Shown: positions 9,224 to 18,637, counted from the first letter of the stretch. The stretch is 64,000 nucleotides of DNA from PCPOR2b sp965220385 (GCA_965220385.1 OZ244825.1:5890001-5954000); one strand, 5' to 3'. Numbers and translations are program-made. The notes: generated by a model not told the origin, from the sequence alone.

Positions 9224-10105
9224 GTGGCGAGATATAGTTTAGCTTCAGGACTTTTCTTTCTTGACGCAGAGAGTGCAGCGAGACATGATGTCGCGGCGGC
9301 ACTTGAGTCAATTGCTGCCGCTGGTTTCAGTGAGACCGAGTTGATGGCTGAGGGCGATGAGTGGCAGGCACCGGGTTCACACGATGCGGGACCGTGTCGC
9401 GAGGCGTTGGAGCGGTTTAACATTTTTCCGCACACCATACACACACCCATGTCGGGTATAAACTTGGCAAGCTCAATTGAGGAAATTCGGCGCGACAGTG
9501 TCACCCGTATCGGGGATGCGATGCGGTTTCTCGGAGAGCTTGGCGGACGGGCTGCAATTGTGCACCCAACAGGCGCCACCACCCCTGAAGAAGTGCCTTA
9601 CGCATTGGAAAATGTCGGCGCAGCGGCGGAACGTATCCACCGTTCCGTGAGTGAGTTGGTTCCCGTTGCCGCGGAAACCAGGGTCCGTATTGCGCTGGAA
9701 AATCTCCCGAATACAAGCATACCGTGTCGTCCGTTGAGGTCTATGGAAGAGTTGCGCGCATTCATCGCTGGCTTCCCACCTGAACATGTCGGACTGTGCT
9801 TGGATACGGGGCATGCCTGTATCAGTGGATTTGATCCGGCGCAGCAGGCACGGGTCGCGTCGGAGAGACTTTGCGCGCTGCACATACAGGATGTCGATGG
9901 AAAGGACGACTGCCATTGGGTGCCGGGACATGGCGTTATTGACTGGTCAGCTTTAGGGGAAGCACTGACGGACATCGGCTTTGATGGTGCCTGGACGATA
10001 GAGGCGTTGGCGGGACGGACTGAGTCGACTGCGGAACAGGTCGCTGCCGAGTGCACGGCGTTGTCCAAAGATTGGGAAGCGGGCGGGATGTCGAATCCGG
10101 GATAG
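9224..10105 (+). CDS. Sugar phosphate isomerase/epimerase-like TIM barrel
   Basis: 293 residues, xylose isomerase-like TIM barrel (AP endonuclease family 2 fold). Conserved pieces: IVHPTGATTPEE, RIALENLPNT, GLCLDTGHACISGFDP and LHIQDVDGKDDCHWVPGHG. The last two supply the His/Asp/Glu metal ligands of the fold. Such proteins isomerise or epimerise sugars and keto-sugars. The start is GTG with AAGGAGG five bases upstream; no ATG fits. It lies 54 bases after the creatininase gene and 24 before the next gene, so it belongs to one transcript. The substrate is not predictable. Confidence 0.85.
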   Translation: MARYSLASGLFFLDAESAARHDVAAALESIAAAGFSETELMAEGDEWQAPGSHDAGPCREALERFNIFPHTIHTPMSGINLASSIEEIRRDSVTRIGDAMRFLGELGGRAAIVHPTGATTPEEVPYALENVGAAAERIHRSVSELVPVAAETRVRIALENLPNTSIPCRPLRSMEELRAFIAGFPPEHVGLCLDTGHACISGFDPAQQARVASERLCALHIQDVDGKDDCHWVPGHGVIDWSALGEALTDIGFDGAWTIEALAGRTESTAEQVAAECTALSKDWEAGGMSNPG

Positions 10106-10129
10106 AAGTAATTTCACTGGGAGCGATAT

Positions 10130-12037
10130 ATGATTACGATCACAGCGACAACGCCGCTTACCGGACCGCCCGCATGGGCGGTACTGGAGCGGCAGCTGTT
10201 TGATCTCATGGACCAATCGGTGTATCCGTTCTTGGAACGATACACCCATCCGGACGGCAGCCTGATCTGGAACGGAAACATCGGCGGCAGCGAGGACGAC
10301 TTCTACGAGAGCTTCTACAACTGGCCCCTGCTCTACCTCTTGGGCGGCGGGGACGATCTGTTAGAGTTGGGGGCGCGGGGATGGAACGCTGTCACCCGGC
10401 AACTGACCCAAGCGGGACGGGTCCACAAGGAATATGCCCGACGGGACGATCAGTTCCATCAAGCCGAAAGCGATATCTATTTCTACCTGCTCTGCCTGGC
10501 TGACCCGAACCGTCCGGAACACGTTGAACGGGCGCGACGGTTCGCGGGGCTATACATGAACGAGGATCCCGAAGCCCTCAACTATGACCCGGCGCACAAA
10601 ATCATCCGCTCTCCCTACAACGGCAGTGACGGTCCCGACCTGTCGGTGTCGGAAGGGCGTTCCTACGGCTACTCCCCCGGCATGGCGCGATACGGCTTGC
10701 CCCACTACGACATTGCCGGTATCACCCAAATTGAAGACCTGAAAGATCCAGCGTTAGCGCGGCGAATGGGCAAGGCGATGAATCAGCGCATGAGTCGTGG
10801 GGATGTGGTCAGCAATCTCGCCGTCACCAGCTTGGTCACCAACGCCTACCTACTGACCGGCGAAGAAAAATATCGCGATTGGGTGCTGGAATACACAGAC
10901 GCTTGGATAGAACGCGCCCGTCAGAACGACGGACTGCTTCCGGACAATGTGGGTCTCTCCGGTCAGGTCGGTGAGTATATTGAAGGAAACTGGTACGGCG
11001 GCCTCTACGGCTGGACGTGGCCCCACGGGTTTTACAATGTCCAGATGGCAGCACAAGTTGCCGCGTCCAACGCTTATCTGCTGACCCAAGATGCGGGCTA
11101 CTTAGATCTGCCGCGTATTCAGATGGACCGCATTGTGGGGCGTGGCGAAGTCCGTGACTTCCGTGAGGAGTACATGAGCCTCGGCGAGCACTGGATCGGT
11201 CAGTTCTCAGCGTTGGGAGAACAACGCGAAACCTTCCTCGTTCCGTACCGCTACGGGGATGCCGGTTGGTTCGACTATCAGCCGATGTCGCCGATTTACC
11301 CGGTGTCGCTCTGGAATCTTTCGATGGCATCGGAGGATTGGGATCGGATTGAGGAGATCCGCAAAGCGAGTGGGTATGACTGGAACAAGGTGTTTTCCTT
11401 CCACACCAAAGAGGACGCGGGACACGAGCAGCCGTGGGTCCGTTTCCTTGCGGGTGATAACCCGACCTATCCCGAAGATATCTTACGTGCGAGTTACCGT
11501 CAGGTCTGCCGACGATTGGATCTCGTCCGCGGAGATGATGAGGCGACCACCCATCAAGATCCTCACCGCTGGCAGCACACCAACCCGGTGACGACGGAGG
11601 CGTTGATTCAACTGACGCTGGGCGCACCGCAACTGATCTACAACGGTGGCCTCCTGATGTCCCGGCTCCGCTACTTCGATCTCAGTCGAAAACGTCCCGG
11701 TCTCCCCAAAGATATTGCCGCACTCGTCGAAACGCTCGAAGCGGACCGGACGGTGGTGCGGCTGCTCAATCTCAGTCCATTTGAGACCAGAGATATGTTG
11801 GTTCAGGGCGGCGCGTTTGGCGAACACCGATTTACGGAGGTTCGGTACACCCACCGTACAAGTGAGTATCCGGGCGCGAATGAGGCATACGCCGCGCCGC
11901 CTGTAGCCGAGGAAACCCGGACAGCCTCCGTAGACGCGAGCCGTCTCCGGGTTGTTCTGCCCCCCGCGACCGAGATTACGCTTGACTTGGGAACGTCGTG
12001 TTTTGTTAATGGGCCGTCCGCCGCTCTTCCTTGGTAA
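10130..12037 (+). CDS. Large all-alpha barrel protein, glycosidase-like, function unknown
   Basis: 635 residues, no signal peptide. The sequence is rich in aromatic residues and paired helices, for example EDDFYESFYNWPLLYLLGGG near residue 55. It resembles six-hairpin (alpha/alpha)6 toroid proteins such as unsaturated glucuronyl hydrolases and GH127-like enzymes. The last 120 residues look like a beta domain (VVRLLNLSPFE...). I cannot identify catalytic acids with confidence. The context, between a sugar isomerase and a dioxygenase, favours a carbohydrate-active role. GGGAGC lies upstream of the ATG. Confidence 0.6.
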   Translation: MITITATTPLTGPPAWAVLERQLFDLMDQSVYPFLERYTHPDGSLIWNGNIGGSEDDFYESFYNWPLLYLLGGGDDLLELGARGWNAVTRQLTQAGRVHKEYARRDDQFHQAESDIYFYLLCLADPNRPEHVERARRFAGLYMNEDPEALNYDPAHKIIRSPYNGSDGPDLSVSEGRSYGYSPGMARYGLPHYDIAGITQIEDLKDPALARRMGKAMNQRMSRGDVVSNLAVTSLVTNAYLLTGEEKYRDWVLEYTDAWIERARQNDGLLPDNVGLSGQVGEYIEGNWYGGLYGWTWPHGFYNVQMAAQVAASNAYLLTQDAGYLDLPRIQMDRIVGRGEVRDFREEYMSLGEHWIGQFSALGEQRETFLVPYRYGDAGWFDYQPMSPIYPVSLWNLSMASEDWDRIEEIRKASGYDWNKVFSFHTKEDAGHEQPWVRFLAGDNPTYPEDILRASYRQVCRRLDLVRGDDEATTHQDPHRWQHTNPVTTEALIQLTLGAPQLIYNGGLLMSRLRYFDLSRKRPGLPKDIAALVETLEADRTVVRLLNLSPFETRDMLVQGGAFGEHRFTEVRYTHRTSEYPGANEAYAAPPVAEETRTASVDASRLRVVLPPATEITLDLGTSCFVNGPSAALPW

Positions 12038-12126
12038 GGTGGTGGCTGTCTCCCGTATAGCCAAGAGCTTTTAAGCACGACTATCACACTATCCAGTACA
12101 CACTATGAATATGGAGATGTGTCGCT

Positions 12127-13038
12127 ATGCTAACACCGTCGCAAATTGATGAGTTTCATCGCAACGGCTTCCTCAACGGGGGTCGTATCCTTACAGATAA
12201 TGAGTTGAATGCACTGAGGTCGGATTTAGACAGTATGTTGGAGAAGGGCCCCGACGGCTTTACCGGCGAAGAACCGCAGCCGGTGTCGTTCCGCAACATG
12301 TCCAAGCGGGAGGACGAACCCGCCGCCCTCGCCGTTTGGCAGATTGTCAATATCTGGGAAGCCTCTTCAGCTTTTGAGCGCCTGATTTACCACCCATCCA
12401 TCGTGAAGGGGATAAGCCAGTTAACGGACGCTCCCGATCTGATGGTTTGGCACGACCAGATCCAGTACAAGCCTCCCAACTACGGTGGAGCGACACGGTG
12501 GCACCAAGATGCACCGCTATGGCCCATCATCCTCCCGATGACCCCCGTATCGGCGTGGATCGCCTTGGACGATGCCGACGAGGGGAACGGTTGTATGTGG
12601 ATGGTGCCCGGCAGCTACAAGTGGGGCGACCAGATGGAGTTTCTTCGTACCCAGCAGCATCTCGAGGGGCGCGAAGAATTTATGAATATCAACACCGAGG
12701 GGTTTTCCCCGCCCCCCGATTCTGAAGTCAAAGATGTGGTGCCCCAGCCCCGACCCGTCAAGAGTGGCGAGGTGTCGTTCCATCACTCACTGACATGGCA
12801 CGGTTCGCCTTTCAATCGGTCAGATCGACCAAGGCGCGCTATCGCCATCCACTATATGACTGGGGAGTCGCGATTTGTGGCGAGTGGTCAGCACTTGATG
12901 AAGCAGTTTGTAACGTTGGAGGACGGTGAACCGATGGCGAAGGCGGGCGAACATTTCCCGGTCGTTTGCCGAGATGGTGACCCCGTTAGCGCCCCTTTTT
13001 CACCGCAGAGACGCAGAGGGCACAGAGAAAAATATTAA
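12127..13038 (+). CDS. Phytanoyl-CoA dioxygenase (PhyH) family protein
   Basis: 303 residues, Fe(II)/2-oxoglutarate-dependent oxygenase. The metal triad is visible: H126-x-D128 in RWHQDAP and a distal His in LTWHGS, with an Arg further on for 2-oxoglutarate. Members hydroxylate small molecules; the substrate here is unknown. The last dozen codons (FSPQRRRGHREKY) are encoded by the start of a dispersed repeat, ACCGCAGAGACGC, so the C-terminal tail is probably an accidental extension of an older gene end. GGAGATG lies upstream of the ATG. Confidence 0.87.
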   Translation: MLTPSQIDEFHRNGFLNGGRILTDNELNALRSDLDSMLEKGPDGFTGEEPQPVSFRNMSKREDEPAALAVWQIVNIWEASSAFERLIYHPSIVKGISQLTDAPDLMVWHDQIQYKPPNYGGATRWHQDAPLWPIILPMTPVSAWIALDDADEGNGCMWMVPGSYKWGDQMEFLRTQQHLEGREEFMNINTEGFSPPPDSEVKDVVPQPRPVKSGEVSFHHSLTWHGSPFNRSDRPRRAIAIHYMTGESRFVASGQHLMKQFVTLEDGEPMAKAGEHFPVVCRDGDPVSAPFSPQRRRGHREKY

Positions 13039-13244
13039 AGAATAGGGCTTACGGAGTTGAACGCTCAAAACCTCCGTTCTGAGAATCTTTGACCTGTAGT
13101 TCGGCGATTCATCGCCGTGCAACACACCTTTCAGCACCCGATAAATCGGGCAACTACAGTCATGCCTATTGTACTACTACAAACTGAAGTGCATAACTCC
13201 TAAAAAATCTCTGCGTTTCTCTGTGTCTCCGCGTCTCTGTGGTT
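13001..13244. repeat. Intergenic cassette of nested inverted repeats
   Basis: Outer arms: CACCGCAGAGACGCAGAG at 13001-13018 and its imperfect reverse complement (CTCTGTGTCTCCGCGTCTCT) around 13219-13238. Inner arms: CTGTAGTT at 13093-13100 and AACTACAG at 13152-13159, enclosing two smaller hairpins, CGGCGATTCATCGCCG and CCCGATAAATCGGG. The left outer arm overlaps the 3' end of the PhyH gene. No ORF is evident inside. Confidence 0.7.
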
Positions 13245-13323
13245 GGTTTTATCATGTTTTATGTTTCCGTTTGTGTAGTTGGGAGCGTTAGAAACCGGTT
13301 AAAGATATAACGGGAAAATAATT

Positions 13324-14823
13324 ATGAAAAGTAGACCGCGTGTTGCCCTCGGATCGATCCTCACCGAATGCAACGAATTTGGTGGAGTGCCCATTGATAT
13401 AGGGTGGTTCGAGCGTTATGAGCTATGTTACGGGGATGAAGTCTTGGGGGTTGACGCTGGCGTGGTGGGCGGGATGCTGCAGGTGATGCGCGAATGTGAT
13501 GCGGAGGTTGTCCCACTGATTTATGCGAGCACCTGCCCCGGCGGTCCCCTGACCGCTGAGTGCTACACACAACTCAAGACGGAACTACTCGACCGACTAC
13601 GCGTCTCCTTACCCGTTGATGGCGTGTTGTTGCCGCTGCACGGTGCTGCTGCGGTCGAAAACCTCGGTGATCCGGAGGGCGATCTCATCAAAGCGGTGCG
13701 TGCAATCGTCGGGGATGCGATACCGATTGTTGTTACGCTTGATCTACACGCGCATGTCACCGCCGACATGGTCCGTTTCGCCGATGGACTGATTGCGTGG
13801 GAGACCTATCCCCACCGCGATACCTTCACCACCGGTGTGCGCGGTGCACAGCTGCTCCGGGATACGCTCGCGGGACGCTGCCGTCCAACCATGGCGATGG
13901 CAAAGGTACCGGTGATTACCAGCGCGATCCACGGTTCGACCGAGGGCGATGATCCTTTCGCCGATATTATGCGCGATGCCAAAGCACTTGAAAAACGTGG
14001 TGGTGTCCTTTCCACCAGTGCTTTCCTAGTTCATCCCTATCTGGATCAACCGGACATGGGCAGCGGCGCATTGGTCATCACGGACAACGATATGGAGATG
14101 GCGGTATCGCTTGCGAATCAGCTCGCCGAACAGTATTGGAATCGGCGATTTGACCTTGAACCCGATATCCATACCCCGGCGGATGCAATCGCTAAAGGGT
14201 TGGAAGTCGATGGCGGTCCGGTGCTCTTAGTTGAAGCTGCGGATTGCTGTGGCGGCGGCGCAGCGGGCGATAGCGTCGCTACATTGAGAGCGTTACTCGA
14301 CGCACAGGTGACTGCGCCTTCACTCGTGCCTGTGGCGGATCCAGAGGTTGCGGCAGCCTGCCATCGGGCGGGTGTCGGTCAGGAGCTTACCGTTGCGTTG
14401 GGGCATCGACTGGACCCGCGCTGGGGTGAGCCGATGTCCGTAACAGGCACTATCACCCGGCTGAGTGACGGTCGTTTCCGCTATATCGGTGGGATTTGGG
14501 ACGGCGTCGAGGGCAACATGGGACCCTCGGCGGTGTTGACAATCGGTGCAATTCAGGTATTGATCGCCACGCACGGCACCTACGATTGGGCGGATGAGCA
14601 GTTTCGCTCAATGGACATGCATCCACCGGATGCCAAGTTCATCGTCGTGAAAAACCCGATGAACTACCGCCTTGCTTACGGTGAAATCGCCAAGGTTTCC
14701 TTTATTCTCGATACACCCGGCGCGACACCCGCGACATGCCGACACCTGCCCTTCAAACACCTAAAGCGTCCCTACTTTCCACTCGACACGGAAATTCCTG
14801 GACTTACACCGACTATTCTATAA
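13324..14823 (+). CDS. M81 family metallopeptidase (MlrC-like)
   Basis: 499 residues, about the usual length of the M81/MlrC family, named from the microcystin-degradation enzyme MlrC. N-terminal family features: ALGSILTECNEF, LPLHGAA near residue 100 and VTLDLHAHVT near residue 138. The C-terminal domain holds the MlrC-C block around VLLVEAADCCGGGAAGD. Members hydrolyse peptide or amide bonds in unusual small molecules, and most are uncharacterised. The ribosome site is weak (CGGGAAAATAATT before the ATG). It lies 285 bases downstream of PhyH across a repeat cassette, so it may have its own promoter. Confidence 0.87.
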   Translation: MKSRPRVALGSILTECNEFGGVPIDIGWFERYELCYGDEVLGVDAGVVGGMLQVMRECDAEVVPLIYASTCPGGPLTAECYTQLKTELLDRLRVSLPVDGVLLPLHGAAAVENLGDPEGDLIKAVRAIVGDAIPIVVTLDLHAHVTADMVRFADGLIAWETYPHRDTFTTGVRGAQLLRDTLAGRCRPTMAMAKVPVITSAIHGSTEGDDPFADIMRDAKALEKRGGVLSTSAFLVHPYLDQPDMGSGALVITDNDMEMAVSLANQLAEQYWNRRFDLEPDIHTPADAIAKGLEVDGGPVLLVEAADCCGGGAAGDSVATLRALLDAQVTAPSLVPVADPEVAAACHRAGVGQELTVALGHRLDPRWGEPMSVTGTITRLSDGRFRYIGGIWDGVEGNMGPSAVLTIGAIQVLIATHGTYDWADEQFRSMDMHPPDAKFIVVKNPMNYRLAYGEIAKVSFILDTPGATPATCRHLPFKHLKRPYFPLDTEIPGLTPTIL

Positions 14824-14840
14824 AACTATCCACCAATCTA

Positions 14841-14885
14841 CGCGAATCTACGCTAATTTTTCGTGTGGATTGGCGTAGATTCGCG
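14841..14885. terminator. 13-bp perfect inverted repeat between M81 and Gfo genes
   Basis: CGCGAATCTACGC at 14841-14853 pairs exactly with GCGTAGATTCGCG at 14873-14885, loop 19 bases. There is no U-run after it, so it is a stable hairpin rather than a textbook terminator. The wording ATCTACGC is part of a dispersed repeat. Position 18 bases after a stop codon suggests a 3'-end role. Confidence 0.5.
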
Positions 14886-14933
14886 GAATAAATTTGTGAC
14901 AGACTCCAAAAATAGGTTAGACAGGAGAACGAT

Positions 14934-16136
14934 ATGAACGACGGACGTTATCGAGCAGCCCTCATAGGTTTAGGACGTATTGCGGATACCATCGACGATG
15001 AAGTGATAGGCGATGGCTGGCTCTTGCCGTTCAGCCACATGGGCAGCTACATGGATGTACCGGAGGTGCAGGTGGTCGGTGCCGCCGATCTATACGCCGA
15101 ACAACGTGAGGCATTTGGTGAGCGTTGGACTATCCCAGATGGGCATCTTTACGAGAATTACGAGGAGATGCTTGAACGCGAAAAACCTGATATCGTGAGT
15201 ATTTGCACCTCCGCCGCGCCGCGCGCAAAGATTACCTTAGACATCGTGCGTATGGTGCGTGAGAGACGGACAGATGTGAAGTGCATCTGGGTAGAAAAGC
15301 CGATGGCGACCTCTCTGGAAGAAGCCGATGCCATGGTCGAGGGCTGCCGTGAGGCGGGTATCATCCTGATGATGAACGCAATGCGCGCCTCCGATGTATA
15401 CTATCGCAGGGCACGGGCACTTATCGACGAGGGTGTGCTGGGCAAGATGCTACAAATAACGGCGCACGGTTCAGGCAGTCTGTCGCACATGGGTGTCCAC
15501 TGGCTCGGTGCGATGTGTGTATTGGCAGGTGAGAATGAGCGTGTCTCTTGGGTTGTCGGAGAGGTGGAGAGCGACGAAAAAGCCGCGGGCGATGCAGACC
15601 TTGCTGGTAACGCCTATCTGGCATTTGAAAACGGTGCCCGTGGGTTCTGCCGTATGCTGCCAAGCGCTGCATCAACATGGACGCTTGACGCAATCGGTGA
15701 GCACGGCACAATTCACCTCCGCAACGGCAACGACGGCTATGAGTTTGAGTTATGGAAAATGGGAAAGATCACTGACGACGCGCCACCCACACCGGTACGG
15801 CACATCTTCCCGCGTCCTCAACGCATCTGGAGCGCTGGTGTGGGACAGGTCAAGGATGCTATCAACTGTATTGAAACAGGCAAAACGCCCAACTGCTCCG
15901 GCGATATGGGACGACATCTGCTGGAACTTGCCATCGCCATCCGTGAATCGCACCGCCGAGGCAATGTGCGTGTAGACCTTCCGCTCCCCGATCGTAGCCT
16001 ATATATCCGTTCAGCAGAAACGCTGAGTGGGGACACGCCGCGGGCACTCGTCAATCCCATGCGTCGTCGACCGGCGCATCTCATCTCCGATATAGCGAGA
16101 CGTGAGGGAATAGGGAAGCGTCGCCCTGTTTCGTAG
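14934..16136 (+). CDS. Gfo/Idh/MocA family oxidoreductase (copy 1)
   Basis: 400 residues. N-terminal Rossmann fold binding NAD(P): ALIGLGRIAD near residue 9. The family signature EKPMATSLEEAD lies near residue 120, containing the conserved Lys-Pro. The C-terminal domain is the usual alpha/beta dimer domain. Members oxidise sugar or inositol hydroxyls. ACAGGAGAAC lies upstream of the ATG. First of three homologues in 10 kb, so related sugar derivatives are probably processed in successive steps. Confidence 0.9.
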   Translation: MNDGRYRAALIGLGRIADTIDDEVIGDGWLLPFSHMGSYMDVPEVQVVGAADLYAEQREAFGERWTIPDGHLYENYEEMLEREKPDIVSICTSAAPRAKITLDIVRMVRERRTDVKCIWVEKPMATSLEEADAMVEGCREAGIILMMNAMRASDVYYRRARALIDEGVLGKMLQITAHGSGSLSHMGVHWLGAMCVLAGENERVSWVVGEVESDEKAAGDADLAGNAYLAFENGARGFCRMLPSAASTWTLDAIGEHGTIHLRNGNDGYEFELWKMGKITDDAPPTPVRHIFPRPQRIWSAGVGQVKDAINCIETGKTPNCSGDMGRHLLELAIAIRESHRRGNVRVDLPLPDRSLYIRSAETLSGDTPRALVNPMRRRPAHLISDIARREGIGKRRPVS

Positions 16137-16139
16137 TAG

Positions 16140-16187
16140 GGGCAGGTCCGGTGCCTGCCCTTGTTTGGGCAACCACAAGGGTTGCCC
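16140..16187. repeat. Two tandem hairpins between Gfo and sulfatase genes
   Basis: GGGCAGGTCCGGTGCCTGCCC (16140-16160, 6-bp stem) and GGGCAACCACAAGGGTTGCCC (16167-16187, 8-bp stem). The second is a sister of the hairpin at 3107-3127. The sulfatase ribosome site follows within about ten bases, so the repeat lies in the transcript. Confidence 0.65.
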
Positions 16188-16203
16188 CTACAGGAGAAAC
16201 TAA

Positions 16204-17679
16204 ATGTCCGAATCCCAAACGGCGAAGAAGCCGAATCTTCTATTTATCATGCCCGATCAGCTGCGGGCGGATTTCCTGAGCTGCTACGGTGCAAATTTCA
16301 TCCATACACCCCATATCGACAGCATCGCGGACGAGGGGGTCCGCTATGAGCGTGCCTATTCTGCATCGCCGATATGTGTGCCAGCCAGAGCGTCGCTCTT
16401 AACAGGTCTGAACGCGATCAAAAATGGTGTAACCGATAACGGTCAGTGGTTAAGTCCTGATCTCGCTGCGTCCGGCATAGACACCTGGCCCCAAACCCTG
16501 TCCGAGCAGGGCTATTACACCGCCGCCATCGGCAAGATGCACTTCTATCCGTGGGATATCAATCTGGGATTTCAGTACCGAGTCGCCGCCGAAGACAAAC
16601 GGTGGCTGGAGATTCGCGATGATTACTACCATTTCTTGAAGGAGGGCGGCTACCGAAAACTCCACGGGAACGAACACCCCGGCTATCACGAAAACAGGGG
16701 CGCAATTATCAACAAGATTCCGTGGGGCTATTCGGTTGATCGGTTCGTGGGACAGGAGGCGTGTTGTTTTATCCGCAACTACGGCGATGAGAGCCCCTTT
16801 GCGATGATGGTCGGTTTCCCGGGACCGCACTGCCCGTATGACCCCAACGAGGAGTTTTTGGAAGGCTTCGACCCCGCCGATATGCCCGACTCCATCCCGG
16901 CAGTAGAGGGCGATACCCCGAAGCTCCGTCAGCAAAATATTGAGGGCAACCGCGGACCGTGGAACGGCGTTGATTACACCGAATTTACGGAGGCGCATAA
17001 AAAGAAGATTCGCGCACACTATGCGGGGTTGGTCAAACAGATCGACTACGAGATAGGACAAATCCTTGATTCTTTGCGCGAAAAAGAACTGTTGGACAAC
17101 ACGATTATCATCTTCTCCAGCGATCACGGCGATTATCTCGGCGATCACGATTTCATCGGCAAGGGCACATTCTTTGAGTCGAGTATCCATGTGCCGTTGA
17201 TGGTTCGGCTGCCGTGGACCAACGAATCGAAGACGTGCAGGGATATAGTTGAGTTGGGTGATGTGACCGCAACAATGCTACATTTCGGCGGGTGCGAAAT
17301 CCCTGACTACATGGACTCCATACCGTTGCCCGAACTCGACATCTCGCGCAAAAACCGGAGGGAGCGTGTCATCGGCATGGTCAGGGGCGGCTGGATGATT
17401 TATGACGGTCAGTGGAAACTGTGTAAACACGGGAGCGGCGAGGTGTTACTGTTTAATCTATCGGAAGATCCACACGAACAGCGAAACCTGATGAAAGACA
17501 GCAGATATCAGGAAGAGTATGCCAGATTGGATGCCGAACTGACGCGAGAGATTATGAATTCAATGGCGCTTTCTCATGAGAGCAAACGGGTATATTCTAA
17601 GGATCTTGCCGGTAATCCAGCGTTCGGGAAAGAAGATTGGCAGCGCCCCTATCCGAGAAATATCAAAGATGTTGACTAA
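16204..17679 (+). CDS. Type I sulfatase with formylglycine-type Cys
   Basis: 491 residues. Sulfatases hydrolyse sulfate esters. The active-site signature is intact: C58-V-P60-A-R62 followed by ASLLTG; C58 would be converted to formylglycine. Metal ligands are in FIMPDQL (D18, Q19) and SSDHGDYLGDHDF. No signal peptide is present, so the enzyme is probably cytoplasmic, and no maturation enzyme (FGE or anSME) lies in the window. CAGGAGAAAC lies upstream of the ATG. Closest in style to the choline-sulfatase/arylsulfatase branch. It sits between a Gfo oxidoreductase and a lipoprotein, consistent with use of sulfated sugars. Confidence 0.92.
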   Translation: MSESQTAKKPNLLFIMPDQLRADFLSCYGANFIHTPHIDSIADEGVRYERAYSASPICVPARASLLTGLNAIKNGVTDNGQWLSPDLAASGIDTWPQTLSEQGYYTAAIGKMHFYPWDINLGFQYRVAAEDKRWLEIRDDYYHFLKEGGYRKLHGNEHPGYHENRGAIINKIPWGYSVDRFVGQEACCFIRNYGDESPFAMMVGFPGPHCPYDPNEEFLEGFDPADMPDSIPAVEGDTPKLRQQNIEGNRGPWNGVDYTEFTEAHKKKIRAHYAGLVKQIDYEIGQILDSLREKELLDNTIIIFSSDHGDYLGDHDFIGKGTFFESSIHVPLMVRLPWTNESKTCRDIVELGDVTATMLHFGGCEIPDYMDSIPLPELDISRKNRRERVIGMVRGGWMIYDGQWKLCKHGSGEVLLFNLSEDPHEQRNLMKDSRYQEEYARLDAELTREIMNSMALSHESKRVYSKDLAGNPAFGKEDWQRPYPRNIKDVD

Positions 17680-17703
17680 GCAACTTGGTTAGGGAAGGAT
17701 AGA

Positions 17704-17734
17704 GAAACCGAGTTTTTGTCAAAAACTCGGTTTC
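17704..17734. terminator. GAAACCGAG-type terminator hairpin after sulfatase
   Basis: GAAACCGAGTTTTT (17704-17717) pairs perfectly with AAAAACTCGGTTTC (17721-17734) over 14 bp with a 3-base loop, 25 bases after the stop. Near-copies lie at 49512-49544 and 55008-55039, each just past a stop codon. Confidence 0.75.
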
Positions 17735-17789
17735 CAGTGGCTTATCGATTTTGGAAAATTAACCTACACATACTACAAGGAGACTTACT

Positions 17790-18230
17790 ATGAAACACAA
17801 ACTTTTGTTTTACGCCCTGATCTTAATGGTTGGGACGGTGTTATGGATGGGGTGCAGCGGCAAGACAGCCACAGAGGAGGGTATGGCAGAAGCCGAAAAG
17901 GCAGCCTCTGAAGAAGTTATGGGGCAGATCACAGCGATTGACAACCACGCCAACGTCGTTACCGATATTAAACCCGCTGCATTTACCGCGCTCGGATGGA
18001 AGCTGAAAGACACTGTCACAGTCGAATTTGAGGATGGGCGGAAAATCGACTGTCGATATGTTGAAAACTACGGCGATGTGCCGGTCGGAGATTATCTGGT
18101 ACGTTTCGACATAGAGGAGAGTGTCCTAAAAATTGCCATTAATGAAGGGTATCTGGCAGAGACCTTGAAAATTAAGAGTCCCGGAAAAGTGGTGCTCCGC
18201 AAAATGCACATGCATAGTGGAGATCAATAG
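17790..18230 (+). CDS. Lipoprotein with SAM hydroxide adenosyltransferase C-terminal-like domain
   Basis: 146 residues. Signal peptide with a lipobox ending in MGCSG, so Cys22 would be lipidated and the protein anchored in the envelope. The mature part, from GQITAIDNHANVVTDI to SPGKVVLRK, resembles the C-terminal beta-barrel of SAM hydroxide adenosyltransferases (DUF62/fluorinase relatives), which begins G-I-x-x-I-D-x-x-G-N-V-V-T-N-I. The N-terminal SAM-binding domain is absent, so catalysis is unlikely. An acidic, Ala-rich linker (EEGMAEAEKAASEE) joins the two parts. ACAAGGAG lies upstream of the ATG. A ligand-binding or structural role outside the cytoplasm is possible. Confidence 0.65.
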   Translation: MKHKLLFYALILMVGTVLWMGCSGKTATEEGMAEAEKAASEEVMGQITAIDNHANVVTDIKPAAFTALGWKLKDTVTVEFEDGRKIDCRYVENYGDVPVGDYLVRFDIEESVLKIAINEGYLAETLKIKSPGKVVLRKMHMHSGDQ

Positions 18231-18247
18231 CTGAAAGTGACGGACCC

Positions 18248-18637
18248 ATGGACACGAATCGACCGTTTGCTGCGGCACCCGCTGCAGGAGCAGCGACGGA
18301 ATTTCGGACCCCGGAAAATATTCCGCCCGAAGGGATACGGCGCATCCCTGCCAATGCCTATGAGCCAGATCCGTGGATAGAGCTGGCTTGGAACCTGAAT
18401 CAGGGATGGGCGTGGCTGACGCTTTATGTGACGCCGGGTGATCTACCGATCCAGCAGTGGCAACAAAAGTTCTCAATCCCCGACATGTCCTATCCAGAAG
18501 GTGTCTCTGCAATTCGGAGCTTAATCCATCTGGCGCATCTGCTCCACTCGATGTATGTTGCTAATCCCAATACGGCTGCATTCACCCCGCAGATCGCGGA
18601 CGCATTACAGAGCTTCCGTGAATTTCTGGATAGGTGA
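18248..18637 (+). CDS. Hypothetical 129-residue protein
   Basis: Not recognised. The N-terminal 30 residues are Ala/Pro-rich, then a compact helical part with several Trp (WIELAWNLNQGWAWLTLYV) and a late Leu/His-rich segment SLIHLAHLLHSMY. No signal peptide or membrane helix. The ATG at 18248 has no strong ribosome site but lies 17 bases after the lipoprotein stop, suggesting translational coupling. A real gene is likely because the frame fills the gap between two genes. Confidence 0.5.
   Translation: MDTNRPFAAAPAAGAATEFRTPENIPPEGIRRIPANAYEPDPWIELAWNLNQGWAWLTLYVTPGDLPIQQWQQKFSIPDMSYPEGVSAIRSLIHLAHLLHSMYVANPNTAAFTPQIADALQSFREFLDR

Noticed and set aside
10836..11627. 263-codon minus-strand ORF
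   Set aside because: Shadow of the large barrel protein; Arg/Ser/Pro-rich and featureless.
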